A stretch of DNA of 28,677 nucleotides, taken from assembly GCF_001050015.1 (NCBI RefSeq), contig NZ_CVTB01000284.1:1-28677 (forward strand), read 5' to 3'. A program made the translations under genes and the position numbers. This document shows positions 23,601 to 28,677 of this stretch, piece after piece. Source of the stretch: Mycolicibacterium malmesburyense. GTDB lineage: Bacteria; Actinomycetota; Actinomycetes; Mycobacteriales; Mycobacteriaceae. A model generated the notes under the pieces. It saw nothing but the letters and a program-made list of their open reading frames with translations, searched no databases and was not told where the DNA came from. The stretch's first letter is position 1. Every line of letters begins with the position of its first letter.

Positions 23601-26600
23601 ATGAATTCAATTCGCGCCTGCGGCACCGACGGGTCGATCGGCAGGTATGCGGCACCCGTTTTGAGTACCGCCAGTATCGCGATGATCGCCTCGGGACAAC
23701 GATTGAACAGCGTCGCCACACACTGTCCCGGACCGGCGCCCTCACCGACCAGCAAGTGCGCCAGCCGATTCGACGCCTCATCCAGCTCTTGGTATGTCAG
23801 AGAGCGCGAGGCGCAGCTCAGAGCCACCGCCTGCGGGGCGCGCGCCACCTGCTCAGCGAAGACTGCAGGAATCGAGTGCTGGCTCGCCTGCTGAGACAAC
23901 ACCGCCCGATTACCGATCTGGTCGAGCAGCAATTGCTCTCCGGCATCGAGCACATCGACGGACGACAGCGCCTGGGTCGGGTCGTCGGTAATTGCTGCCA
24001 GGACCCGTTCCAACCGCCCGATGAGCACCTCGACGCTGCCGGTGTCGAACACGTCCGTGCGGAACTCCACCATTCCTGAGATCCCGTCCGGCTCACCTCT
24101 TTCCGTGAAGGACTCCGCCAGAGAGAAGACCAAGTCCATACGGGCTGTGCAGGTGTCTGCGGGCAGTGGGACAGCTCGCACGTCACCCAACCGGAGTCCG
24201 GCCGCAGGACCGCTGGTGTGCCAGGGGAGGTTCTGCCACGTCAACATGACCTGCACCAGCGGGTGATGGGTCAGGGAGCGGGCGGGGTCGAGCCGATCGA
24301 CCAGTACCTCGAATGGCACATCACGGTGCTGGTAAGCGGTCAGTCCACGCTGGCGCACCTGGGCGAGTACCTGCGCGATGCCGGGATCCCCTGCCAAGTC
24401 CACCCGCAACACCAAAGTGTTGACGAAGAAGCCGACCAGTTGGTCAAGTGCTGGATCACCGCGCCCGGCGATCGCGACGCCCACTGCTACATCGCTGCTA
24501 CCACTGAGTTCGGAGAGCAGCACCGCCAGGGCGGCCTGGATCACCATGAAATTGGTTGCGTTGTGCTCCCGGGCTACCCGAGTGACCTGCTCCTGCAACT
24601 GCGCGGGCCAGTCCACGGCCACACTGGCACCGCGATGATCGGCTACTGGCGGATACGGCCGATCGGTTGGCAACACCAGCCGCTCTGGCAGTCCGGCCAA
24701 AGCTTGTTCCCAATAGGCGATCTGAGTGGCGATGGGGCTAGTCGCATCGTCGAGATCGCCGAGGTGCGCGCGCTGCCACAACGTGTAGTCGGTGTACTGC
24801 ACCGGCAAGGGCTCCCACGACGGGCTCTCCCCTGCACACCGGCTGTCGTATGCGACCCCTAGGTCACGCACCAGCGGGGCGATCGACCAACCGTCGGCGG
24901 CGATGTGGTGCACCACTGCGACCAGCACGTGCTCGTCGTCGCTGACGCGAAAAAGCGTTGCACGCAAAGGAATCTCGGCAGTGAGGTCGAAGGTGTGACG
25001 CGCCGACTCCCCAATCGCCTCGCTCAGACGGGGCTTCGGCCAGCCATCGGTATCGATGACTTGCCAACCGAAGTCGGACTCCGCGGGCGGAACCACCACC
25101 TGATGAGGGACGCCTTCGTCGGACACGAACAGGGTGCGCAGGCTTTCGTGTCGGCCCACCACATCGCCAAGCGCCGCACCGAGTGCACCGGCATCCAGCT
25201 GCCCGCTCAATCGCAACGCGACCGCCATGTTGTATACGGCAGATGGCCCCTGCAGCTGGTCCAAGAACCACAACCGACTCTGTGCAAACGACAGCGGCAC
25301 CCGCTCTGGGCGCGGCATCACTCGCAGGGGCTGGTAGGCGACCCCGCCTTGATGCTGATCGAGAAAATCGGCGAGTTCTCCAACCTTGGGAGCGTCGAAG
25401 AGATACCGCACCGGAACTTCCCGATCCAAGGCCGCCTGTAAGCGAGCGCTGACGCGGATGGCGGACAGCGAATCCCCTCCCAGGGCGAAGAAATCGTCGT
25501 CGAGCCCGACCCGGTCGATGCCCAGAACGTCGGCAAAGGCTTGTGCGACGATCAACTCGATTCGGGTCTGCGGAGCCCGGAACGGTGTGACCGCAATTAC
25601 CGGTTCCGGCAGCGACTTTCGGTCGATCTTACCCGAGGACGTCATCGGAAAGTCGTCGAGTACCACGTACTGAGTCGGCACCATGTAGTCCGGAAGCCGA
25701 GTACTCATCCACTGGCGCACCGCACCGATCTTCGTGTTCGTGTGCGGGTCATTCCCGTGTGCGCGGGGCAAACCAGCCTGCGGCGACGCCAGGTAGAGAT
25801 CCGTGAAGGCCGTGGAATACCCGATCTCGGCGGGAAGCGAGAAGATCGCATCCAGGGTGCCCGGTTGGGCGCCCCAGGTGACCGCGACCTCGTATCCGTT
25901 GGTTTCACCGAGACGATGCAATTGTTCAGGGCTGGCAGCCTCTGGAGCTTCAGCGGCGTAGGCGATCGCGTCGTTCGGCGACAAGCCGTCAGCCAGCCCC
26001 TGTTCGATTCGCACTTCGTTGATCACGCCCGCCTGCGGGATTGCGGTGACCCGCACTGTGTTCGGACGTCGTGACGCCAGCTCGGTTTGCAACCCCTCGA
26101 GTCCGGAGCACGAACTCCACTCCCATGTCGCCACATCGGCCAGCGAACACACCGCGGTGGGGGTCTTGTAGGCGACGACCTCGTAGCGATAGCGGGTCAG
26201 CTCATTGTCGACGGCGGCGCGCTTGACCTGGATGTCGAGTCCTGCCACCGACGGATGCTCTGCGGCCCACGCGCTGAAAAATTCAGGTGCAAGCATCAAT
26301 TCGGGCTCACCGAGGATCGCGCGCTGTACCCGGTGCCGGATCTCGGCTGCGTCGGCATTCGATGTGTGGGCCAACACGACACCCGTCTGAAACGCACTTT
26401 GGAGGCTGTAATTGCGCACGTCACCGATGAACAACGCCCCACCCGGTGCCAGGAGGTCTACCGCGATGTTGATGACTTCAGTCAGGTAGCGCGCGCTGGG
26501 GAAGTATTGGATGACCGAGTTGATGATGATCGTGTCGAAATGGTGCGGTGGCAGTGCTCCGGCGGTATGCGCCGGCTGGGTCAGCAACTCGACTCGGTCT

Positions 26601-28677
26601 CCCCATGGCTGCGCGGCGACCGCCGCCTGCAATTTCCGGATGGTGGGAGCAGAGAAGTCTGTCCCCCAATACTCTTCGCAGGCGGGAGCGATTTCGGACA
26701 ACACCAGTCCCGACCCCACGCCGATCTCCAACACCCGCCGCGGTCGCAACGCCATGATTCGGTCAACGGTGGCCTGTCGCCACTGCTGCATCTCCGCAAG
26801 GGGAATGGGCTGGTCGGTGTAGCTGCTGTTCCAGCCCCGGAAATCATTGCCGAACGCCGGCTCCTGGATGTCGGCATCGTAGAGCTCGTCATAGATGTTC
26901 TGCCACCGCTCTACCGTTTCGCTCTCGTAGTCGGCGGCGGTGGTCTGCTCCAGGGTCACGTAGGCCACCAGATGCTCACCGGTGTCGCTCTTGTGCAAGC
27001 TGGCTGCCGCTCGCGCGACCTCCGGGCAGGTCAGCAAGGTGTTTTCGACCTCGCCGAGTTCCAGGCGCTGCCCACGGAGTTTGACCTGGGTATCGGCTCG
27101 GCCCAGATATTCCAGCGTTCCCGCGGCGGTCCATCGCACCAGATCACCGGTGCGATACATCCGCGTGCCCGCCGCTCCGAAGGGAGCAGCCACGAAGCGC
27201 TCTGCCGTCAGACCCGGCCGGCCCACATAGCCGCGCGCCACCGCAGGCCCGCCGAGATACAACTCACCGACCACTCCGATCGGTGCGGGATTGAGCCGAC
27301 CGTCCAAGACGAGGGCGATGACCCCAGCGATCGGGGTGCCGATGCGCACCGGCTGTCCCACCGCCAACGCGTCACACGTGGCCCAGATGGTCGCCTCGGT
27401 GGGCCCGTAGGCATTGAACATGTGGCGTCTCGGCGCCCAGCCGGCAACCAGTTCGGCCGGACAGGCCTCCCCACCGGTGACGAGCGTGTCGAGGCCGGCT
27501 ACCCGGTCTTGATCCAGTGTGGATAGCACGGTCGGAGTGAGCAATGCCGCATCAACGCGTTGAGTCCGTAGGACGTCCGTCAGCGCATCGCCGGCATATT
27601 CGTCGCGCCCGGCCACAACCAACGTCGCGTGTGATCCCACCGCCCACATCCACTCGAAGATGGAGGCGTCGAAGGTTGGAGCGGCAACCATCAGGACACG
27701 CGATCCCGTACCCAACCCGAACAGCTCACGGTGGGCTGCGGCGACGCCGGGCAGACCGGCATGAGTGACCACTACGCCCTTGGGCACGCCCGTCGAACCC
27801 GACGTGAAGATCACGTACGCGGCGGTGTCCACGGTCAACGGAGCGAGCCGCTCAGCGTCTGTGATCGAATCGGCTGAAATTCCACGCAGGTCCAGGCCAT
27901 CGAGGCGCAGCACCGAGCGCGATCCGGCTCCATCCAACGCGTCGACACCACGGGTCACCACACACACCGCATCGACTGCGTTCAGCACAGCTTTGACGCG
28001 CTCCACTGGGTATGCCGTATCCAACGGCACGTAGGCCCCACCGGCCTTGAGCACCGCCCACCATGCCACCACCAATTCCGTGCACCGGTCCATCGCCACG
28101 GCCACGTTGCGTTCAGGGCCCACTCCTGCCTCGATGAGTGTTCGCGCCAACCGCGTCGACCACTCATCGAGTTCGCGATACGAAAGCTGGCGCTCACCAT
28201 CAATCACGGCCAGCTCGTCCGGGCCGGCGGCGACCGCCGCTGCAAGAAGTTCCGGAGCCACGCCCGCACAAGCTTCCTCTTGGGCGCCAGACCATCGCGA
28301 CAGGACGAGATCCCGTTCACCGCCATCCAGCAACTCGATCTCGCCCACTGCCACCGACGCATCGGCGACCACGGCCTCAACGACTCGGCCCAGCCAGCCG
28401 ACCATCCGCTCGATGGTGTGGCGGTCGTACAGGTCCGTCGCATAGGTGACCACACCGGCGGCCATCGCCGCATCAGGACCCGCCAGTTCACTCAGCTGGA
28501 TATCGAGGTCGAATTTCGCCGTGCGGGTTTCTATCTCGATCGGATCGAGGTCCACCCCATCGAGCGCTACGTCGGGACGGACATTGTTCTGGAAGGCCAA
28601 AGCAACCTGGAACAGGGGATGATGCGACGTGGAACGCACCGGATTGAGGTGCTCGACAAGCAACTCGAACGGCACAT
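13256..28677 (-). CDS. Giant NRPS subunit 1 (5' partial): C-A-nMT-T / C-A-T / C-A-T / C-A-nMT-T / C
   Basis: Multimodular non-ribosomal peptide synthetase, cytoplasmic, elongating a peptide on phosphopantetheine carriers. About 5139 residues are visible. The true start is outside the window: the GTG at 28675 is an internal codon inside a condensation domain. Residue numbers count from that codon. Carrier serines are at 1069, 2126, 3182 and 4638, each in an LGGDS motif. Condensation HHxxxDG motifs begin at 1256, 2311, 3367 and 4825. SAM-binding LEIGxGSG motifs of two embedded N-methyltransferases lie near 650 and 4217. No stop interrupts the frame. The protein ends with a condensation domain (tail VAAQS) and TGA at 13258..13256, so the matching A domain is on the next gene. 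No epimerization or thioesterase domain is seen. The NRPS identity is certain; the product is not known. Confidence 0.97.
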   Translation of the reverse strand, partial: VPFELLVEHLNPVRSTSHHPLFQVALAFQNNVRPDVALDGVDLDPIEIETRTAKFDLDIQLSELAGPDAAMAAGVVTYATDLYDRHTIERMVGWLGRVVEAVVADASVAVGEIELLDGGERDLVLSRWSGAQEEACAGVAPELLAAAVAAGPDELAVIDGERQLSYRELDEWSTRLARTLIEAGVGPERNVAVAMDRCTELVVAWWAVLKAGGAYVPLDTAYPVERVKAVLNAVDAVCVVTRGVDALDGAGSRSVLRLDGLDLRGISADSITDAERLAPLTVDTAAYVIFTSGSTGVPKGVVVTHAGLPGVAAAHRELFGLGTGSRVLMVAAPTFDASIFEWMWAVGSHATLVVAGRDEYAGDALTDVLRTQRVDAALLTPTVLSTLDQDRVAGLDTLVTGGEACPAELVAGWAPRRHMFNAYGPTEATIWATCDALAVGQPVRIGTPIAGVIALVLDGRLNPAPIGVVGELYLGGPAVARGYVGRPGLTAERFVAAPFGAAGTRMYRTGDLVRWTAAGTLEYLGRADTQVKLRGQRLELGEVENTLLTCPEVARAAASLHKSDTGEHLVAYVTLEQTTAADYESETVERWQNIYDELYDADIQEPAFGNDFRGWNSSYTDQPIPLAEMQQWRQATVDRIMALRPRRVLEIGVGSGLVLSEIAPACEEYWGTDFSAPTIRKLQAAVAAQPWGDRVELLTQPAHTAGALPPHHFDTIIINSVIQYFPSARYLTEVINIAVDLLAPGGALFIGDVRNYSLQSAFQTGVVLAHTSNADAAEIRHRVQRAILGEPELMLAPEFFSAWAAEHPSVAGLDIQVKRAAVDNELTRYRYEVVAYKTPTAVCSLADVATWEWSSCSGLEGLQTELASRRPNTVRVTAIPQAGVINEVRIEQGLADGLSPNDAIAYAAEAPEAASPEQLHRLGETNGYEVAVTWGAQPGTLDAIFSLPAEIGYSTAFTDLYLASPQAGLPRAHGNDPHTNTKIGAVRQWMSTRLPDYMVPTQYVVLDDFPMTSSGKIDRKSLPEPVIAVTPFRAPQTRIELIVAQAFADVLGIDRVGLDDDFFALGGDSLSAIRVSARLQAALDREVPVRYLFDAPKVGELADFLDQHQGGVAYQPLRVMPRPERVPLSFAQSRLWFLDQLQGPSAVYNMAVALRLSGQLDAGALGAALGDVVGRHESLRTLFVSDEGVPHQVVVPPAESDFGWQVIDTDGWPKPRLSEAIGESARHTFDLTAEIPLRATLFRVSDDEHVLVAVVHHIAADGWSIAPLVRDLGVAYDSRCAGESPSWEPLPVQYTDYTLWQRAHLGDLDDATSPIATQIAYWEQALAGLPERLVLPTDRPYPPVADHRGASVAVDWPAQLQEQVTRVAREHNATNFMVIQAALAVLLSELSGSSDVAVGVAIAGRGDPALDQLVGFFVNTLVLRVDLAGDPGIAQVLAQVRQRGLTAYQHRDVPFEVLVDRLDPARSLTHHPLVQVMLTWQNLPWHTSGPAAGLRLGDVRAVPLPADTCTARMDLVFSLAESFTERGEPDGISGMVEFRTDVFDTGSVEVLIGRLERVLAAITDDPTQALSSVDVLDAGEQLLLDQIGNRAVLSQQASQHSIPAVFAEQVARAPQAVALSCASRSLTYQELDEASNRLAHLLVGEGAGPGQCVATLFNRCPEAIIAILAVLKTGAAYLPIDPSVPQARIEFMVADSEPVTAVTSTALAQRLDGLGLRVVDAADPRVDAHPASALPGPPAEDIAHLIYTSGTTGTPKGVAVTHFNVTRLFDNLQVGLNMGPDLVWSQCHSYAFDYSVWEIWGALLFGGRLVVVPEEVTRSPQDLHALLVTEGVTVLSQTPSAVGMLSTDGLDRTALMIAAEPCPPEVVQRWAPGRVMINGYGPTETTVYATISAPLTPGSADVPIGVPVPGAALFVLDARLRAVPVGVVGELYVAGRGVGVGYVRRAGLTASRFLACPFGEPGTRMYRTGDLVSWGADGQLRYFGRADEQVKIRGYRIELGEVQAALAGLDGVDQAAVITREDQPGDKRLVGYVTGDADPTHLRALLSERLPAYMVPTAVVVIDALPLTVNGKLDKRALPQPEYDDGDTYRAPATAVEEILAGIYAQVLRLDRVGVDDSFFHLGGDSLSAMRVVAAINTALDVDVAVRTLFDAPTVAQLAPRIGEGSRGLPPLVAGERPAVLPLSFAQQRLWFLEQLQGPSAIYNMPVALRLTGQLDAEALGAALADVVARQDTLRTVFAAVDGAPQQLLVPAERADFGWEIVDARGWSPAKLSEAIDEVAFYAFDLNTEIPLRATLFRVAEDEHVLAAVVHHIAADGWSIGPLVTDLGLAYAGRCAGCAPDWAPLPVQYVDYTLWQRRHLGDISDSASPIAVQLAYWEHALSGLPERLALPTDRPYPPVADYRGATVTVDWPADVQQQVAAVAREHNATSFMVVQAAMAVLLAEISASSDVAVGFPIAGRRDPVLDELVGFFVNTLVLRVDVAGDPTVAELIGQVQQRALAAYEHQDVPFEVLVERLNPNRSLTHHPLVQVMLAWQNFVGNPVADLSLGDVHVAPVPVNTRTARMDLAFSLAECWTTTGEPAGISGTVEFRTDVFDRAGIESLVDRLRRVIVAMTADPQRPLSSIDVLDPSEREQLDRWGNRAVLAEPVTPASITQLFSAQVARTPEATALTCDGRSWTYRALDEESNRLAHLLVEHGAGPGHSVALLFARSAEAIQAILGVLKTGAAYLPIDPAVPSARLQFMVEDAAPMAAVTTAQFADRLADFGDLPVIDVGDPDIARYPCTALTAPAPEDVAHIIYTSGTTGTPKGVAVTQNNVIQLFESLDVGFELAPGQVWSQFHSYAFDFSVWEIWGALLHGGRLVVVPDSVARSPEEFHALLVAENVSVLTQTPSAVGLLSPEGLESASLVIGAEPCPPELVDRWAPGRVMVNVYGPTETTMWASKSAPLVEGTGAPPIGSPVAGAAFFVLDRWLRAVPVGVVGELYLAGRGVGVGYWRRSGLTASRFVACPFVGAEAQGQRMYRTGDLVCWGPDGQLRYFGRADEQVKIRGYRIELGEIQAALAGLAGVQQAVVIAREDRPGDKRLVAYITGTADPANARAKLAERLPGYMVPAAVVVVDALPVTVNGKLDKRALPAPDYGDADGYRAPTTAVEEMLAGIYAQVLGLDRVGVDESFFDLGGDSVLAMRLIAAINSSLDVDLGVRTLFDTPTVSQLAPQIDSASRRREPLVPVDRPAVVPLSYAQSRLWFLNRFEGGAATYNMPIAFRINGLLDIEALAAALDDVIARHESLRTVFPETGGVPSQKVLPAEPGMWRRGSATVVSLPASEVDGALAALAGHRFDLATEIPIRARILAAGPDRYVVGIVLHHIAFDGWSMAPMVRDVAEAYRARRQGLPPSWAPLPVQYVDYTLWQQDWLGDESDPDSVIATQLDYWQKELADLPEVVSLVSDRPRPPVPSYRGDVVELRIEPELWAGIKAVAAAHNATASMVTQAVLAVVLHRAGMGEDIALGTPIAGRSDQALNELVGFFVNTWVLRVGVTPGQRFNEVLHQVRQKALDAYSNQDVPFERLVEQLNPVRSTSHHPLFQVALAFQNNVRPEVALDGVDVEPVEVVTRTAKFDLDFDLREVATEDLAKPMAAGVVTYATDLFDRSSIERLVRWFDRIVEAVVFDTSVVIGEVGLLGHDERDLILSEWSGSAVTAPAGIALQLLAAAVATDPDAVAVVDGERQLSYRMLDDWSTRMARVLIEAGVGPECAVGVATDRCAELVVAWWAVLKAGGAYVPLDAAHPVERVAGVLDAVDATCVLTCGVDAFAGAGSRPVLRMDDRAVCGVSTDPITDADRLAPLSVDTAAYVIFTSGSTGVPKGVVVSHAGLVGLAAAQRHTFGLGPTSRVLMVAAPTFDASVFEMLLAAEAGATLVVAGRDAYAGEPLTDLLQEQRVSAAVVTPSVVASLDRARLDGLDTLITAGEPCPDELAAVWSPGRRMYNAYGPTETTIWASCTAPLSVGQPVDIGVPIPGVCALVLDSRLNPTPPGMVGELYVSGSALARGYVGRLALTAERFVANPFGRAGERMYRTGDLVRWSPAGTLQYLGRADAQIKLRGQRIELGEIENTLLGCPLVTQAAATVHHSDTGADHLVAYVALEHVSTVDHDVEIVDQWQHMYDELYGAEVEIPEFGMDFRGWNSSYTGDPIPQAQMEEWRRATVDRILALQPRRVLEIGAGSGLILSQVAPNCERYVGTDMSGAAVDNLANALERLQIPWRDRVELLTRPAHVTDGLPVGYFDTVIFNSVIQYFPNAGYLAEVIDAAMDLLAPGGALFIGDVRNHSLQRAFQTAVAFARAKSDDAAEIRQRVERAVLGEPELLLAPEFFTTWAVEHPSVAGLDIEVKRGIADNELNRYRYDVIVHKTPTQVRSLAEVPTWEWETSDGVTALDTALTARRIDAVRVCSIPRAGVISDVQVEQALAAGLTAVEARSQAAVASEGVVPEQLYRLGEATGYHVAVTWGAEPGTLDAVFTAAINGARGPALTDLYRAPATTEQRSIYANDPDTNTKISAVRQWMGARLPEYMVPSQIVVLEELPLTSSGKVDRKALPEPVFAATAFRAPQTQNEKIIADTFADVLGVSRVGLDDDFFALGGDSLIATRVTARLQLALGREVPVRCLFDASTVRGLADYLRRHGGDAGRPAVQPMPCPERPPLSYAQQRLWFFDQLQGPSPVYNMPVALRMSGPLNVSALGAALADVVTRQESLRTLFPSVDGLPHQLVVKAEDADFGWEIVDAQDWSAAQLDEAIIAVARHNFDLRNEIPLQAKLFRVANEEYVLVAVVHHIAADGWSVRPLVSDLGVAYANRCAGRAPNWSPLPVQYVDYTLWQREHLGDLRNDDSPIAAQLAYWENALAGLPERLDLPTDRPYPPVADYRGASVEVAWPAQLQQQVRDLARENNATSFMVIQAALAVLLSKISGSSDIAVGITTAGRGDPALDELVGFFVNTLVLRVDLGGDPTIAELLAQVRERGLAAYEHQDVPFEVLVDRLNPTRSLSYHPLVQVMLAWNNLPWHSSGPAAGLSLGDVQVTPLSAQTQTARMDLVFSLAERWTDAGEPEGIGGLVEFRTDVFDTATVELLIERLRRVLVALTADVAAQS
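14635..18990 (-). other. Module 4: C3-A4-nMT-T4, N-methylated residue
   Basis: C3 belongs to a separate C-domain lineage ([21 protein letters not shown] at 18577..18557, [26 protein letters not shown]). A4 has [25 protein letters not shown] and [11 protein letters not shown], giving DAFVIAAIWK, a hydrophobic pocket close to that of A1. Seven of ten positions also agree with the classic Phe code DAWTIAAICK, so an aromatic residue is possible. A10 is [12 protein letters not shown] near 14920. The T4 serine is at 14764..14762 in [17 protein letters not shown]. The whole module is a paralogue of module 1. Confidence 0.92.
15450..16250 (-). other. Embedded N-methyltransferase domain nMT4 (in A4)
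   Basis: Same family and position as the methyltransferase in module 1. [26 protein letters not shown] (acidic residue at 16027..16025), [14 protein letters not shown] (about 15790-15832), [15 protein letters not shown] and [11 protein letters not shown] are all intact. It should give an N-methylated residue at this position. It is very similar to nMT1, consistent with duplication of the block. Confidence 0.9.
18995..22150 (-). other. Module 3: C2-A3-T3
   Basis: C2 opens with [17 protein letters not shown], with HHIAADG at 21745..21725. A3 starts after the linker [39 protein letters not shown] and [11 protein letters not shown] give DFWTVGVMWK. The first three positions resemble Thr-type pockets, but the rest do not, so no substrate is assigned. 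The T3 serine is at 19132..19130 in [12 protein letters not shown]. The C2-A3 linker is the closest internal match to the N-terminus of subunit 2. Confidence 0.92.
22160..25310 (-). other. Module 2: C1-A2-T2
   Basis: C1 starts at [12 protein letters not shown] and has an intact HHIAADG at 24910..24890. It carries the [12 protein letters not shown] signature shared only with C4. A2 (from about 23960) is of the YTSGTTG type. [26 protein letters not shown] and [11 protein letters not shown] give the code DYWSMAGVYK, identical to A7. I do not recognise the substrate. A10 is [12 protein letters not shown] near 22450. The T2 serine is at 22300..22298 in [14 protein letters not shown]. No methyltransferase is present here, unlike A7 with the same code. 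Confidence 0.92.
25335..28677 (-). other. Module 1: C0 (partial)-A1-nMT-T1, N-methylated residue
   Basis: The end of a condensation domain (28677 to about 28320, with [20 protein letters not shown]) is followed by an adenylation domain of the FTSGSTG type. The pocket reads FDASIFEW, then L in place 278 (ALLTPT), [10 protein letters not shown] and [11 protein letters not shown], giving the code DAFLVGAIWK with the A10 lysine in TSSGKIDRK near 25630. I infer a hydrophobic, perhaps branched aliphatic, substrate; no confident match. An N-methyltransferase is inserted between A8 ([11 protein letters not shown]) and A10. The carrier serine is at 25471..25469 in [14 protein letters not shown]. The module is complete except for the upstream part of C0. 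Confidence 0.92.
26150..26940 (-). other. Embedded N-methyltransferase domain nMT1 (in A1)
   Basis: SAM-dependent N-methyltransferase of the NRPS A-domain-inserted family; it methylates the carrier-bound amino group before condensation. Visible motifs in order: [12 protein letters not shown] entry (here [14 protein letters not shown]), [10 protein letters not shown] with the acidic residue at 26728..26726, [14 protein letters not shown] near 26500-26541, [15 protein letters not shown] and the YRYEVV end. About 200 further residues without a clear motif separate the end of the methyltransferase core from the A9-A10 part of the A domain. All key motifs look intact. Confidence 0.9.

Larger units (their letters stand above)
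23975..28677 (-). repeat. Duplicated NRPS block, copy 1: C0-A1-nMT-T1-C1
   Basis: This stretch matches 13256-17988 domain by domain. The matching points lie 10.69 to 10.71 kb apart: the C0/C3 tail, the nMT SAM motif (26727 vs 16026), the carrier serine (25470 vs 14763) and the C1/C4 HH motif (24910 vs 14203). Shared features absent from the other modules include [25 protein letters not shown](I/V)[15 protein letters not shown] and LPWH(T/S)SGPAAGL. The copy may extend to the right of the window. Confidence 0.75.

Noticed and set aside
22553..24079. Long plus-strand open frames opposite the NRPS (also 5139-6515, 15548-16603, 26087-27526)
   Set aside because: They lie opposite conserved A and nMT domains, recur at matching places in paralogous modules, and show no recognisable domain. 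High third-position G/C in the real genes keeps the antisense frame free of stops.
545..25310. Dual condensation/epimerization domains
   Set aside because: Each C domain shows one HHxxxDG motif in the usual place and no extra HHxxxxGD motif near its N-terminus that I can see. A profile search would be needed to settle it.
28600..28675. GTG at 28675 as the start of subunit 1
   Set aside because: It lies within a condensation domain ([11 protein letters not shown], known as an internal C-domain segment in the other modules). The gene must begin outside the window.
1..28677. Assignment to glycopeptidolipid (mps1/mps2) or mycobactin synthesis
   Set aside because: Glycopeptidolipid synthetases need E domains for D-residues and a tripeptide-aminoalcohol; mycobactin synthetases need Lys-type modules and cyclization. 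Neither fits eight A domains with three embedded nMTs and no E domain.

Overview
The window is part of one very large non-ribosomal peptide synthetase (NRPS) locus, read entirely on the minus strand. Nothing else is encoded here. High GC by eye, strong third-position G/C bias and the style of the NRPS domains (A10 motif of the form [20 protein letters not shown] linkers, YNMP in C1) point to an actinomycete, most likely a mycobacterium or a close relative such as Nocardia or Rhodococcus. The genus is an inference.

Layout in the direction of transcription (right to left): subunit 1 (28677 to 13256, 5' end outside the window) is [C0]-A1-nMT-T1 / C1-A2-T2 / C2-A3-T3 / C3-A4-nMT-T4 / C4-stop. Its stop overlaps the start of subunit 2 by 4 bases (ATGA, 13259..13256). 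Subunit 2 (13259 to beyond position 1, 3' end outside) is A5-T5 / C5-A6-T6 / C6-A7-nMT-T7 / C7-A8-T8 / C8 (cut). The frame of subunit 2 was checked at both ends and at several motifs in between, and it is consistent throughout. The window therefore holds eight adenylation domains, eight carrier domains, nine condensation domains (two cut by the window edges) and three N-methyltransferase domains embedded in A domains. I see no epimerization, thioesterase, reductase, starter-acylation, MbtH or tailoring gene, so the start and end of the assembly line lie outside.

The subunits should act in series. Each A domain loads an amino acid on its carrier, the nMT domains of modules 1, 4 and 7 methylate the amino group with SAM, and each C domain joins the growing chain to the next residue. 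Specificity codes read by eye are: A1 DAFLVGAIWK (nMT), A2 DYWSMAGVYK, A3 DFWTVGVMWK, A4 DAFVIAAIWK (nMT), A5 DYWSVGMVHK (Thr-like), A6 DVCSIALVHK, A7 DYWSMAGVYK (nMT), A8 DVWTVAAMCK (Phe-like). The predicted product is a multiply N-methylated peptide of at least nine residues, possibly a lipopeptide.

Most unusual points: the subunit boundary lies inside module 5, exactly in the C-A linker, with a diverged 26-nt repeat across the junction. A C-A-nMT-T-C block is duplicated about 10.7 kb apart, and the second copy ends at that junction. A7 looks like A2 with an nMT cassette inserted. Seven of eight carriers have the GGDS form usually seen before epimerization domains, yet no such domain is present.
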